This document shows, in pieces, positions 16,242-25,212 of a stretch of 64,000 nucleotides of DNA. Source of the DNA: Sphingomonas sp. PP-CE-1G-424 (GTDB taxonomy: Bacteria > Pseudomonadota > Alphaproteobacteria > Sphingomonadales > Sphingomonadaceae); NCBI RefSeq assembly GCF_004341085.1, contig NZ_SLXW01000001.1, positions 992,001-1,056,000 on the forward strand. The letters are read 5' to 3'. A program made the position numbers and the translations under genes. Below the pieces are notes generated by a model that ran no database searches, had not been told where the DNA came from, and worked only from the letters and a program-made list of their open reading frames with translations. Each line of letters opens with the position of its first letter. Position 1 is the first letter of the stretch.

Positions 16242-16544
16242 TTGATCGCCCTTCTTCAGATCGTCCAGTTGCTGCTCAACCTCGTCTGGTGGGTCATCGT
16301 CATCCAGGCGGTGCTGTCGTGGCTGATCGCGTTCAACGTCATCAACACGCACAGCGATTTCGTCCGCACGGTGTGGAACGCGCTGCAGAAGATCACCGAG
16401 CCGCTCTATCGCCCGATCCGCCGCGTGCTCCCCGATTTCGGCGCGCTCGATCTGTCGCCGTTGGTCGTGCTGCTGATCCTCTACATCCTGACCAATATCG
16501 TCATCCCGAACATCGCGCAGAACTACCTCGTCGCAGCCTATTGA
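16242..16544 (+). CDS. YggT-family membrane protein
   Basis: 100 residues with two hydrophobic segments (about 1-28 and 72-95). The pattern LLLNLVWWVIVIQAVLSWL, then ITEPLYRPIRRVLPDFGALDLSPLVV, is diagnostic for YggT. Members are implicated in cell-envelope and osmotic functions; the mechanism is not known. The chosen TTG start follows GCGGAG nine bases upstream and gives the usual length; the open frame extends back into the REPIN. Its stop overlaps the start of the DUF167 gene, the classic yggT-yggU pairing. Confidence 0.88.
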   Translation: MIALLQIVQLLLNLVWWVIVIQAVLSWLIAFNVINTHSDFVRTVWNALQKITEPLYRPIRRVLPDFGALDLSPLVVLLILYILTNIVIPNIAQNYLVAAY

Positions 16545-16852
16545 TCGGGCCGACAGCCTGGCGGTCGGTCGATGACGGCCTCACGATCGCCGTCCGGGTA
16601 ACGCCGCGGGGTGGTCGCGACGCACTCGCCGCCGGAACGCCCGAGCATTTCGCCGCGCGACTGGCAGCCGCCCCCGTCGATGGCGCCGCGAACGCCGGAC
16701 TGGTCGCCCTCGTCGCCAAGACATTCGGCGTCTCCAAGAGCGCCGTCACCATCATCTCCGGCGAAACCGCGCGCCTGAAGCGCCTGCACATCGCCGGCGA
16801 CTCCACTGTACTGGCGGAAATCGCGTCCGCGCTCTATGGGCCGCGGGCATGA
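16541..16852 (+). CDS. DUF167 / YggU-family protein
   Basis: 103 residues. [12 protein letters not shown], then [26 protein letters not shown] and [19 protein letters not shown] match the DUF167 domain, a small alpha/beta fold of unknown biochemical function. The TTG start overlaps the yggT stop (TTGA) and its own stop overlaps folD (ATGA), so yggT, this gene, folD and marC form one translationally coupled run. Confidence 0.88.
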   Translation: MIGPTAWRSVDDGLTIAVRVTPRGGRDALAAGTPEHFAARLAAAPVDGAANAGLVALVAKTFGVSKSAVTIISGETARLKRLHIAGDSTVLAEIASALYGPRA

Positions 16853-17739
16853 GCGCGACCATCATCGACGGCAAGGCCTTCGCCGCCGGCCTCCGGGCCC
16901 GTATCGCAGACGGCGTCACCGCCTTTCGAGCAGAGGCAGGCCGCGCGCCCGGCTTGGCCGTCGTGCTGGTCGGCGAGGACCCCGCCTCCAACGTCTATGT
17001 CCGTTCGAAGGGCAAGGCGACGCGCGAGGCCGGGATGGAGAGCATCGAGCACCGGCTCCCCGCCGACGTTCCCGCCGAAGACCTGCTCGCGCTGATCGCA
17101 ACGCTCAACGCTGACCCGACGATCGACGGTATCCTCGTCCAGTTGCCCCTGCCGAAGCATATCGACGAGCAGGCGGTCATCGCCGCGATCGACCCCGACA
17201 AGGACGTCGACGGCTTCCACCCGATCAACGCCGGGCGCCTCGCGACAGGGTTGCCCGGCTTCGTCCCCTGCACGCCGTTCGGCTGCGTGATGCTATTGAA
17301 AAGCGTGCTGCCGTCGTTGAGCGGGCTCGAAGCCGTCGTCGTCGGCCGCTCCAACATCGTTGGCAAGCCGATGGCGCAATTGCTCCTCCGCGAAAGCTGC
17401 ACCGTCACCGTCGTCCATAGCCGGACGCAGGACGTCCCCGCGCACATCCGCCGCGCGGACATTGTCGTCGCCGCAGTCGGCATCCCGCAGATGATCAAGG
17501 GCGACTGGCTGAAGCCCGGCGCGACCGTCATCGACGTCGGCATCAACCGCACCGATGCCGGCCTCGTCGGCGACGTCGATTTCGCGAGCGCGGTCGAGGT
17601 CGCGGGTGCGATCACGCCGGTGCCGGGCGGTGTCGGGCCGATGACGATCGCCTGCCTGCTCCGCAACACGCTGGTTTCCGCAGGCCGTCGCGAAGGCGTC
17701 GCCATCGACGAGGCCGCACTGGATCGGACGGGCCTGTGA
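16849..17739 (+). CDS. folD: Bifunctional methylenetetrahydrofolate dehydrogenase / cyclohydrolase
   Basis: 296 residues. Interconverts 5,10-methylene-, methenyl- and 10-formyl-tetrahydrofolate. Visible are [17 protein letters not shown] with the catalytic lysine, [14 protein letters not shown], the nucleotide-binding [15 protein letters not shown], and the C-terminal [15 protein letters not shown]. The start ATG overlaps the upstream stop and the stop overlaps the GTG of marC. Confidence 0.97.
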   Translation: MSATIIDGKAFAAGLRARIADGVTAFRAEAGRAPGLAVVLVGEDPASNVYVRSKGKATREAGMESIEHRLPADVPAEDLLALIATLNADPTIDGILVQLPLPKHIDEQAVIAAIDPDKDVDGFHPINAGRLATGLPGFVPCTPFGCVMLLKSVLPSLSGLEAVVVGRSNIVGKPMAQLLLRESCTVTVVHSRTQDVPAHIRRADIVVAAVGIPQMIKGDWLKPGATVIDVGINRTDAGLVGDVDFASAVEVAGAITPVPGGVGPMTIACLLRNTLVSAGRREGVAIDEAALDRTGL

Positions 17740-18356
17740 TCGAGCTCTACATCTCGTCGCTGATCACGTTCTTCGTGGTCATCGATCCGCCGGGCTGCGC
17801 ACCGATCTACGCCGGGCTGTCGGCCGGTGCCTCGACCGTGCAGAAGCGCGCGATGGCGATGCGCGCAGTCGGCGTGGCGGCGGCGATCCTGTTCGTGTTC
17901 GCGCTGTTCGGCGAGGCGCTGCTCAAGGGTCTCGGCATCAGCCTCGCCAGCTTCCGCATCGCCGGCGGCATCATGCTGTTCCTGATCGCGCTCGAAATGG
18001 TATTCGAAAAGCGCACCGAGCGCCGCGAGGACCGTGCCGCCAAGGTCGCGAGCGATCCCGAGGTCGAGGACGTCTCGATCTTCCCGATGGCGATGCCGAT
18101 GATCGCTGGCCCCGGCTCGATCGCGTCTGTGATGCTGTTGATGAGCCGCAACAGCGGGCTCGAGCGCTCGGCCGTGGTGCTCGGCGCGATGGTGACGATC
18201 CTGCTGCTGACCTTGGTCGCGCTGCTCGCCGCCGGCCCGATCATGCGGATCCTCGGCGCGAAGATCGAGGCGGTGATCACACGGTTGCTCGGCGTGCTGC
18301 TGGCCGCGCTGGCGGTGCAGTTCGTGATCGACGGCCTGACCGAGGTGCTGCGCTAG
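17736..18356 (+). CDS. MarC-family integral membrane protein
   Basis: 206 residues with six hydrophobic segments. The family opening [18 protein letters not shown] and the second-half repeat [20 protein letters not shown] mark MarC (UPF0056). Function is unproven: the name comes from proximity to the multiple-antibiotic-resistance locus of E. coli and no resistance role has held up. The GTG start overlaps the folD stop (GTGA). It is the last gene of the coupled run, followed by a REPIN. Confidence 0.9.
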   Translation: MIELYISSLITFFVVIDPPGCAPIYAGLSAGASTVQKRAMAMRAVGVAAAILFVFALFGEALLKGLGISLASFRIAGGIMLFLIALEMVFEKRTERREDRAAKVASDPEVEDVSIFPMAMPMIAGPGSIASVMLLMSRNSGLERSAVVLGAMVTILLLTLVALLAAGPIMRILGAKIEAVITRLLGVLLAALAVQFVIDGLTEVLR

Positions 18357-18374
18357 CTCGGCCGTAACTCCAGT

Positions 18375-18469
18375 CGTCATCCCCGCGAAGGCGGGGACCC
18401 ATACTGGCTGACCGTGCGATCTATCACTGATTTCAGAGGATATGGGTCCCCGCCTCCGCGGGGATGACG
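18375..18469. repeat. REPIN-like inverted repeat, family E
   Basis: Inverted units CGTCATCCCCGCGAAGGCGG and its near reverse complement, with inner ACCCAT tails. Same architecture as family C with a different hairpin core. It lies between convergent genes. Confidence 0.88.
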
Positions 18470-18479
18470 GCGGTGCGGT

Positions 18480-20267
18480 TCAGTCCACCTTGAACAACCG
18501 CAACGGCGACTTCGCCGGCAGCGGGAGCGACGTCAGCCACGCCGGCACCTCGTTATTCGCCATCTGCGCATAAAACCCCTTGGGACTGCGCGCCTTGTAG
18601 TTCGTCGACTCCGCCGCATTCGGGCACAGCAGCAGCATCGTCGCGCCATGCCGCTTGATGATCGCATGCGCCTGGTCGGGCGTCCCCCCGAACGCATGCT
18701 GGACGTCGAGGATCGCGTCGCCGTTGCGGTGATACGGCCCCGCGATCGCGTCGTGATGCGTGATCGTGATCAGCCGCGGCCCCATGTCGACGAAAGTGAA
18801 GATCGTCTGCGCGGGGTATTTGTTCAGCGCGAGCAGCACGGTCGTGCGCAGGCAGTTGCCCGTCGCCATGTTGACGCGCTTTTCATACGGCTTCGGCCGG
18901 TCGATCGGGAAATACTGGATCACCATTCCGGCAAACAGTCCCGACACGATCAGGAATGCACCGACCGTCCCCAGCACGCGCACCGCCACCGACCGGTTGC
19001 CGAGCAGCCGCGGCAGGATCAGCCACCCGAGCGCGGTCGCCCCCGGAATCGCCAGCAACTGCGCCGCCGGTCCGGCGCGAACCTGCCACAACAGCATCGC
19101 GCAGGCGAACGCGGTGAACAGCGCCACCGCCGCCCAGCCCACGGCCCGGTCGTCGCGACGCGCGCGCCAGGCGGCAAGGATCGCCCCGATCAGGCCGATG
19201 ATCGGCAGCGTCGCCAGCGCGAACCCGACGCGGAAGCTGTGCTTGTAGATCGGCTTGGCCTCGCGGACGTTGTCCAGCCAGTTGCGCTGCAGTTCGGGCG
19301 AAATGCCCTCGGGCCGCCCCAGGCATTGCGGGAACACCAGCGCGAACCCCGCGACGATCGCCGCACCCGCGACCACCGCCAGCGCCAGCCGAGCGCCCCG
19401 CGACGCCGGACCGAACCGCGCCAGCAGGAACAGCAGCATCCCCGCCGCGATCATCACGCTCAACCACACCGGCGTCAGCGCATCGCAGCGCATCGCCTGA
19501 TTGGCGTTCGACGCGAACAGCGCGAACCCCAGCGTGCTGCCCCCGCCGAGCGTCAGCGCATAGATCGACAACCGCTCGGCCTCCGACCGATCCCATACCC
19601 AGCGCAGCGCGATGATCGCCCCCGCCATCGCCGCATACGGCAGCAGCTCGAGCCCGATCGACAACGACACCGCGCTGGCGAGCCCGACCATCGCGCCACC
19701 ACGTCGACCGTTCGTATCGCATAGCCCCGCGACCGTCAGGCTCAGCATGGCGAGCTGCCAGCCGTGATGATCGATCCGCTCGGGCATGAACATCAGCATG
19801 GTGCCGGTCGCGCCGACCATGATCACGACTGCGAGGGGCCAAGCGTAAGGGCTGATCAGCCGTCGTACGGTCGCGCCGATCCCCAGCATCGCGATTGACA
19901 GCGGCAGCAACGGCGCGATCCCGCAGGCCAGCCGCTCCGCCCAGCTGTTGCTGGTGAACAGGCGGAAGAACAGGATCAGCCCGGCGATCGGCAGGTCGAC
20001 GATGCGGCTCCAGTGGATGTCGAACCCGACCGGCGGGTTCATCCGGTAATTGCGCAGATCGTACCAGCCCTGCCCGTCGAGCAGCGCACGGACCTGCATC
20101 AGCCGCATGTTGTCGTCGGTATCGCCGAGCGACAGCCAGCGGATCTGGCCCCAGCGATCGAACATCGACCACGCCGCCACCGCCACCCAGGCGAGCAGAG
20201 TCAGCGCGATCCAATGCCGGTCGAGTTCGTCCAGCAGCGTCCGCCGCTGAAGTGGTGCCTGATCCAA
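18480..20267 (-). CDS. GT-C-like multi-pass membrane protein, putative glycosyltransferase
   Basis: 595 residues with about eleven membrane helices and a soluble C-terminal part (about 480-595). After the first helix the periplasmic loop reads LSLGDTDDNMRLMQVRAL, an acidic DxD-like motif in the position where GT-C enzymes (ArnT, PMT, STT3) hold theirs, followed by PVGFDIHWSRIVDLP and, later, PERIDHHGWQ. I infer a polyprenyl-phosphate-sugar-dependent transferase acting outside the inner membrane. The TTG start has GGAGG ten bases upstream. It faces a gtrA-like gene, and a GtrB-like gene lies 1.6 kb away, which supports the reading. Sequence identity to a characterised enzyme cannot be judged here. 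Confidence 0.65.
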   Translation of the reverse strand: MDQAPLQRRTLLDELDRHWIALTLLAWVAVAAWSMFDRWGQIRWLSLGDTDDNMRLMQVRALLDGQGWYDLRNYRMNPPVGFDIHWSRIVDLPIAGLILFFRLFTSNSWAERLACGIAPLLPLSIAMLGIGATVRRLISPYAWPLAVVIMVGATGTMLMFMPERIDHHGWQLAMLSLTVAGLCDTNGRRGGAMVGLASAVSLSIGLELLPYAAMAGAIIALRWVWDRSEAERLSIYALTLGGGSTLGFALFASNANQAMRCDALTPVWLSVMIAAGMLLFLLARFGPASRGARLALAVVAGAAIVAGFALVFPQCLGRPEGISPELQRNWLDNVREAKPIYKHSFRVGFALATLPIIGLIGAILAAWRARRDDRAVGWAAVALFTAFACAMLLWQVRAGPAAQLLAIPGATALGWLILPRLLGNRSVAVRVLGTVGAFLIVSGLFAGMVIQYFPIDRPKPYEKRVNMATGNCLRTTVLLALNKYPAQTIFTFVDMGPRLITITHHDAIAGPYHRNGDAILDVQHAFGGTPDQAHAIIKRHGATMLLLCPNAAESTNYKARSPKGFYAQMANNEVPAWLTSLPLPAKSPLRLFKVD

Positions 20268-20339
20268 AACGCTTTCCTCCAGCCCGCACGCACTCTAGAT
20301 GCGCGGGCGTATCTCAAGCGTCGCTCTATCGCGGTGTCC

Positions 20340-20387
20340 GTAAAGAACAAGGCACCGGCGCGATCGCCGGAGGGTAAAGAACAAGGC
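20340..20387 (+). repeat. 14-base direct repeat upstream of gtrA
   Basis: GTAAAGAACAAGGC occurs at 20340-20353 and again at 20374-20387, separated by 20 bases containing CCGGCGCGATCGCCGG. The second copy ends five bases before the GtrA start codon at 20392, so it could be an operator or part of the ribosome site. Confidence 0.6.
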
Positions 20388-20391
20388 GGGC

Positions 20392-20817
20392 ATGCAGGCG
20401 ATTTGGCGACAGATGGAGCAGATGCGGGCGAGCGGCGTGCTCGGCCAGCTCGTGCGCTTCGGAATCGCCGGCGGGATTTCCAGCGTGGTGTATTCGCTCG
20501 TCTACCTGCCGCTGACCGCGTATGTCTTTCCGCCGCGCCAGGCGGTGGCGGCGGTGCCGTTCGCCTTCGTGGTCGCCGTCGTGGTCGGATTCTTCCTGCA
20601 CAGCCGCTGGAGCTTCAAGGGGCACGCCAAGGAGCCGGGCGCCGGGCGGCATGTGAAGTTCGTGATCGTCCAGGGCGCAGGTCTGGCGCTCAACGCGCTG
20701 ATCACGTGGGTCGGCACTGCGGTGTTCCACCTGCACCCGTGGATCCCGCTCGTCCCCGCCGTGCTCCTCGCGGCGATCGTGAGTTTCGTGCTCAACCGTC
20801 TCTGGGTTTTCAACTGA
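20392..20817 (+). CDS. GtrA-family membrane protein (polyprenyl-linked sugar flippase)
   Basis: 141 residues, four membrane helices. LVRFGIAGGISSVVYSLVYL at the N-terminus, FFLHSRWSFKG in the central loop and the terminal FVLNRLWVFN are the hallmark of GtrA. GtrA proteins are thought to flip undecaprenyl-phosphate-glucose or similar lipid-linked sugars in O-antigen or teichoic-acid modification. A 14-base direct repeat lies just upstream. A methyltransferase gene follows after 28 bases, probably in one transcript. Confidence 0.88.
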   Translation: MQAIWRQMEQMRASGVLGQLVRFGIAGGISSVVYSLVYLPLTAYVFPPRQAVAAVPFAFVVAVVVGFFLHSRWSFKGHAKEPGAGRHVKFVIVQGAGLALNALITWVGTAVFHLHPWIPLVPAVLLAAIVSFVLNRLWVFN

Positions 20818-20845
20818 TGCTGCCAACGAACTGGACGACTTACTG

Positions 20846-21574
20846 ATGGACCGCATCGTCTACGACCGGATGGCCGCCCACGACTCCACCCACTGGTGGT
20901 ACCGCGCGCGCCGCGACATCCTCGCCGATTACCTGACCCGCTACGGCGCGTTGCCGAAGGATGCGAAGATCCTCGAGATCGGCTGCGGCACCGGCCACAA
21001 TTTGCCGATGCTCGCCGCGTTCGGCAGCATCGACGCGATCGAGATCGACCCGGCCGCGCGCGAGATCGCCAGCGAGCGCCTCGGCAAGCCGGTCGGCGCG
21101 GCCCCGTTGCCCGAACTCCCTGGCGTGCCCCGCGCGCACTACGACCTGATCGCGGTGCTCGACGTGGTCGAGCATATCGAGGACGACGTCGCCGCGCTGA
21201 AGGCGATGGCGGACTGCCTCGCACCCGGCGGCAAGATCCTGATCGCGGTGCCGGCGCACCAGTGGATGTGGAGCGCACACGACACCGTGAACCACCACCA
21301 CCGCCGCTATTCGAAGGCCACGCTCAAGACCGCGATCGAGACGGCGGGCCTGAAGCCGGAAAAGCTCGGCTATTTCAACTCGCTGCTCTTCCCGCTGGCG
21401 GCGGTGGCCCGGATCGTCGGACGCCTTTCGGGTCGCGACGACAGCGACGACTCCCCGCCACCCAAGCTGGTGAACGCGCTGTTCGAGAAGATCTTCCGCC
21501 TGGAACGCCACATGGTCGGTCGCATGCCGATGACCCCGGGCGTCTCGATCGTGACGCTGGCGGTGCCGCGGTAA
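20846..21574 (+). CDS. SAM-dependent methyltransferase
   Basis: 242 residues, class I fold: motif I ILEIGCGTGHNLPML (about 42-56), acidic end of strand 2 AIEIDP, and motif IV-like YDLIAVLDVVEHIEDD. The N-terminal THWWYRARRDIL is common in methyltransferases of glycan and lipid clusters. Substrate unknown; the position between gtrA and a GtrB-like gene suggests a saccharide or lipid carrier. Follows gtrA closely. Confidence 0.85.
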   Translation: MDRIVYDRMAAHDSTHWWYRARRDILADYLTRYGALPKDAKILEIGCGTGHNLPMLAAFGSIDAIEIDPAAREIASERLGKPVGAAPLPELPGVPRAHYDLIAVLDVVEHIEDDVAALKAMADCLAPGGKILIAVPAHQWMWSAHDTVNHHHRRYSKATLKTAIETAGLKPEKLGYFNSLLFPLAAVARIVGRLSGRDDSDDSPPPKLVNALFEKIFRLERHMVGRMPMTPGVSIVTLAVPR

Positions 21575-21604
21575 GCTTGCTTCGCGATATTCCCTTTTCC
21601 TAAC

Positions 21605-21675
21605 CCGTTCGTCCTGAGCGAAGTCGAAGGACAGGCCTCGCGCGCAGGTGCTTCGACTTCGCTCAGCACGAACGG
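21605..21675. repeat. REPIN-like inverted repeat, family B, copy 1
   Basis: Ends CCGTTCGTCCTGAGCGAAG and CTTCGCTCAGCACGAACGG are inverted copies. Other copies are at 48991 and 59277. The outer bases CCGTTCGT/ACGAACGG are shared with family A. Confidence 0.9.
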
Positions 21676-21702
21676 AGGGAGGAGGCAGGGCCCCTCCAAC
21701 CA

Positions 21703-21806
21703 CCACCCCGGCGAAGGCCGGGGTCCAATTGGGGGACGTCGCCAACTGAAGCCTGCGCTTCGTTACTGCGACCTTTCCAATTGGGCCCCGGCCTCTGCCG
21801 GGGTGG
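21703..21806. repeat. REPIN-like inverted repeat, family D, copy 1
   Basis: Units CCACCCCGGCGAAGGCCGGG and its inverted copy with inner tails CCAATTGG. Other copies are at 42766 and 63898. It abuts a 17-base tandem repeat at its right end. Confidence 0.9.
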
Positions 21807-21857
21807 TTCGAGGATTGGGGTGGTTCGAGGATTGGGGTGGTGCGAGAATCGGGGTGA
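21801..21857 (+). repeat. 17-base tandem repeat (3.3 copies)
   Basis: GGGTGGTTCGAGGATTG at 21801 and 21818, then GGGTGGTGCGAGAATCG at 21835 and a partial copy. It appears to have grown from the right edge of the family D element by slippage. It ends about 10 bases from the stop of the glycosyltransferase gene on the other strand. Confidence 0.85.
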
Positions 21858-21867
21858 GCGGTGTTCG

Positions 21868-22890
21868 TCAGTCTGTGCGGATGGGAAGGGACGCGTCAGG
21901 CAACCGCACCACGTCGACCGGCTCCGCACGAAACCCGAGCGTCGCCTTCCCCTGGATCGGGCCCGCCACATCGGCGACGATATACAACGGCCGGCGCTTC
22001 GACTCGACGTACAGCCGACCGAGATACTCGCCGATCATCCCCAACACGAACATCTGCACCGCGCCCAGGAACACGGTGACGAGCATCGTCGAGGTCCAGC
22101 CCTGCACCGCGCTGCCCGAGAGCCAGCCGATCGCGATGTAGACGAACAGCAGCAGCGACACGCCGGTCAGTGCCAGCCCCGCGTGGCTGGCGAAGCGCAG
22201 CGGTGCGGTCGAGAAGCCGGTGACGGCGTCGAACGCGAGGCGGATCATCTTCGCCAGCGGGTAGTTCGTCTCGCCCGCGAGACGCTCGGCGCGATCGTAG
22301 GGGAAGGGCACCTGCTTGAAGCCGATCCAGGCGACCATCCCGCGGATGAAGCGGGCCTGCTCGGGGAGCGACAGGAACGCATCCAGCGCGCGCCGGCTCA
22401 TCAGGCGGAAGTCTCCGGTGTCGAGCGGGATCGGGGTTTCGGTCATCCGCGTCAGCAGGCGGTAGAAGGCGGCGGCGGTGGCTTTCTTGAACACCGTTTC
22501 GCCCGCGCGCTGGCGGCGTACCGCGTAGACCACGTCGGCATGGCTTGCCGCCATCGCCGCGCGCATGTCGGACAGGAGTTCGGGTGGGTCCTGGAGATCG
22601 GCGTCGATGATCAGGATCTGCTCGCCGGCGCACAGGTCCAGGCCGGCGGTGAGTGCGAGCTGATGGCCGTGGTTGCGCGAGAGGTTGATCGCGACCAGCC
22701 GCGGGTCGGCGGCGGTGAGGCGCTGCATCACGGGCCAGCTGTCGTCGCGCGAGCCGTCGTTGATCAGGACGATCTCGTAATCGTCGCCGACCGCGACCTT
22801 GGCCGCGCCGGAAATGCGTGCATGCAGGATGTCGAGGCACGCCGCCTCGTTATAGCAGGGGACGACAATCGAAAGGGACGGACGGTTCAT
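21868..22890 (-). CDS. GtrB / DPM1-like family 2 glycosyltransferase
   Basis: 340 residues. A GT-A domain (1-230) with LSIVVPCYNEA, EIVLINDGSRDDSW, NLSRNHGHQLALTAG and the metal-binding DADLQDPPE, followed by two membrane helices (about 238-262 and 275-298). This is the layout of GtrB-type enzymes, which load a sugar from a nucleotide sugar onto undecaprenyl phosphate at the inner face of the membrane. It fits with the GtrA flippase and the GT-C-like protein nearby as a three-part glycosylation system. Sugar identity unknown. Confidence 0.9.
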   Translation of the reverse strand: MNRPSLSIVVPCYNEAACLDILHARISGAAKVAVGDDYEIVLINDGSRDDSWPVMQRLTAADPRLVAINLSRNHGHQLALTAGLDLCAGEQILIIDADLQDPPELLSDMRAAMAASHADVVYAVRRQRAGETVFKKATAAAFYRLLTRMTETPIPLDTGDFRLMSRRALDAFLSLPEQARFIRGMVAWIGFKQVPFPYDRAERLAGETNYPLAKMIRLAFDAVTGFSTAPLRFASHAGLALTGVSLLLFVYIAIGWLSGSAVQGWTSTMLVTVFLGAVQMFVLGMIGEYLGRLYVESKRRPLYIVADVAGPIQGKATLGFRAEPVDVVRLPDASLPIRTD

Positions 22891-22937
22891 CGCCCCCGTC
22901 TAGCGCCCACCGCGCCCGCCGTCATCGTCGGATGTTT

Positions 22938-25094
22938 CTACACCCGCTCCACGGTGTGCACCGCATCCGCCGCGCGAAGGCCCGCCATCAGCCGCATCAA
23001 TTGCTGCACGTCATGCACCTCGACGTCGATCTCGTTGGTGTGGAAGCTCTTGTCGCGCGTATCGAGCCGCAGATTGATGATGTTCGCCTTGTGCCCGCCG
23101 ATGATCGTCGAGACGATGCCGAGCGAACCCGGCTCGTTCTTCACCATCACCGATATGCGTGCGACCGCACCCTCGGTTTCGTCGCCCCAGGCCACGTCGA
23201 CCCAGTCGGTCTCGTTTTCCGATCGCTCGGCGAGTTCGGCGAGGACCTTGCAGTCGATCGCGTGGACCTCGATCCCGGCATCGGGCCGGCGCAACCCGAC
23301 GATGCGGTCGCCCGGCACCGGATGGCAGCACGTCGCGAGATCGTAGGCGACGCCCGGCGTGAGTCCCTTGATCGAGATCGCGCTCGATTGCGGGGCCAGC
23401 GCATGCGTCACGTCCGCACCGGCCGAGCCCGGCATCAGCGCCTCCATCACCGCGGCATCGGACAGGGTTCGCCGCGCGATCGCGACCATCAGCGACGCAT
23501 CGTCGGGCAGCTTCAGCCGTTTCAGCGCGTGGCTGAGTGCATCGGTGCCGATCTGCGCGGGCAGGCGGGTGACGATATCCTCGTACAGGGTCTGGCCGAG
23601 CGCGATCTGCTCGACGCGCTCCTTCTGGCGGAGGTGGCGGCGGATCGCGGCAAGCGCCTTGCCGGTGGTCGCGACGTTGAGCCATTGCGGCTGCGGCGAC
23701 TGGCCCTTCGATCGCAGGATCTGGACCTGATCGCCGTTCTCGATCACCGTCGACAGCGGCACGACCCGGCCATTCACCTTCGCGCCGACGGCCTGGTCGC
23801 CGAGATCGGTGTGCACCGCGTACGCGAAGTCGATCGAGGTCGCGCCCTTGGGCAGCTGGATCAGCTCGCCCTTCGGCGTGAACGCGAAGATGCGATCGGT
23901 GTACATCGCCATCCGCGTGTGTTCGAGCAGCTCTTCCGGGCTCTCGGCGGTATCGAGGATCTCGACGAGATCGCGGATCCAGCTGACCTGGCGGTCGCTG
24001 CCGTTGATCTGCTGCTTGTAAGCCCAGTGCGCCGCCAGCCCGAACTCGGCCTGTGCGTGCATGTCGGCGGTACGGATCTGGATCTCGATCCGCGCGCTGT
24101 CGGCGTGGATCACCGAGGTGTGCAGCGAGCGATAGCCGTTGCGCTTGGGCGTCGAGATGTAATCCTTGAACCGGCCCGGCACCATCGGCCAGCGCTGGTG
24201 GATGATCCCGAGCACGCGGTAGCAATCCTCTTCGGTCGGCACGATCGCGCGGAACGCCATCACGTCGGACAACTGCTCGAAGCTGATGTGCCGCTCCGAC
24301 ATCTTCCGGAAGATCGAATAGGGATGCTTTTCGCGCCCCGAAATCTCTGCCTCGACCCCAGCGCGCGACAGCACCAGTTTCAGGCCTGACGCGATCTTGG
24401 CGATGCGGTCGCCGTCGCCCTGCTTAAGCTGTTCGAGGCGGCGATTGATCGATTCGGACGCTTCGGGCTCGAGCTGTTCGAACGCCAGCGACTGCATCTC
24501 GCGCATGAACTCGTACATGCCGATCCGCTCGGCGAGCGGCGCGTAGATGTCCATCGTCTCCTTGGCGATGCGACGGCGCTTCTCGGGCTTCGAGATGTGA
24601 TGGAGCGTCCGCATGTTGTGCAGGCGGTCAGCGAGCTTCACCAGCAGCACGCGGATGTCGTCGGACATCGCAAGCAGGAACTTGCGCAGATTTTCGGCGG
24701 CGCGCTCGTTCTCGGTCTGCGCTTCGATCTTGCTGAGCTTCGTCACACCATCGACGAGGCGCGCGACCGAAGCGCCGAACAGTCGCTCGATCTCCTCGGG
24801 CGTGGCAACCGTATCCTCGATCGTGTCGTGGAGGATCGCGGTGGCAATCGTCTCCGCGTCGAGGTGCAGGTCGGTGAGAATACCCGCCACTTCTATCGGG
24901 TGGCTGAAATACGGATCGCCGCTCGCGCGCTTCTGCGACCCGTGCGCCTGCATCGAGAAGACATAGGCGCGGTTCAGCATCGCCTCGTCGGCGTCGGGAT
25001 CGTAGTCGAGGACGCGATCGACCAGTTCATATTGGCGCAGCACGGACCGTAGATGGGGCCGGGCGGGGACTTTTGGCAACAAAAAGCGTCGCAT
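22938..25094 (-). CDS. rsh: Bifunctional (p)ppGpp synthetase / hydrolase (Rsh)
   Basis: 718 residues in RelA/SpoT order: an HD hydrolase domain (HPIEVAGILTDL, ILHDTIEDT, LLVKLADRLHNMRTL), a synthetase domain (FKDYISTPKRNGYRSLHTSV, EIQIRTADMHAQAEFG), a TGS domain (VFTPKGELIQLPKGATSIDF-like) and a C-terminal ACT domain. Alphaproteobacteria usually have this one enzyme for the stringent response. Both active sites look intact. Start uncertain: ATG 25094, or an internal GTG at 25043 that gives MLRQYELVDRV, the usual family N-terminus; neither has a strong ribosome site. Confidence 0.95.
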   Translation of the reverse strand: MRRFLLPKVPARPHLRSVLRQYELVDRVLDYDPDADEAMLNRAYVFSMQAHGSQKRASGDPYFSHPIEVAGILTDLHLDAETIATAILHDTIEDTVATPEEIERLFGASVARLVDGVTKLSKIEAQTENERAAENLRKFLLAMSDDIRVLLVKLADRLHNMRTLHHISKPEKRRRIAKETMDIYAPLAERIGMYEFMREMQSLAFEQLEPEASESINRRLEQLKQGDGDRIAKIASGLKLVLSRAGVEAEISGREKHPYSIFRKMSERHISFEQLSDVMAFRAIVPTEEDCYRVLGIIHQRWPMVPGRFKDYISTPKRNGYRSLHTSVIHADSARIEIQIRTADMHAQAEFGLAAHWAYKQQINGSDRQVSWIRDLVEILDTAESPEELLEHTRMAMYTDRIFAFTPKGELIQLPKGATSIDFAYAVHTDLGDQAVGAKVNGRVVPLSTVIENGDQVQILRSKGQSPQPQWLNVATTGKALAAIRRHLRQKERVEQIALGQTLYEDIVTRLPAQIGTDALSHALKRLKLPDDASLMVAIARRTLSDAAVMEALMPGSAGADVTHALAPQSSAISIKGLTPGVAYDLATCCHPVPGDRIVGLRRPDAGIEVHAIDCKVLAELAERSENETDWVDVAWGDETEGAVARISVMVKNEPGSLGIVSTIIGGHKANIINLRLDTRDKSFHTNEIDVEVHDVQQLMRLMAGLRAADAVHTVERV

Positions 25095-25212
25095 CACTGT
25101 GATCTAGTGGCTGCGTCAGTCGTTCGCGGGCGGGGGGCATAACGCAGGATAAGCGGGGCGTTTCGCTTCGGCGGGTTATGCGGTACGCTCGCCGACGGAC
25201 GAGGATGACGTG

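Noticed and set aside
20340..20387. LexA (SOS) box upstream of gtrA
   Set aside because: The two GAAC sites are 34 bases apart, not the GAAC-N7-GAAC spacing of alphaproteobacterial LexA boxes.
21801..21857. Possible CRISPR repeats
   Set aside because: Direct tandem copies without spacers and no cas genes; a slippage repeat.
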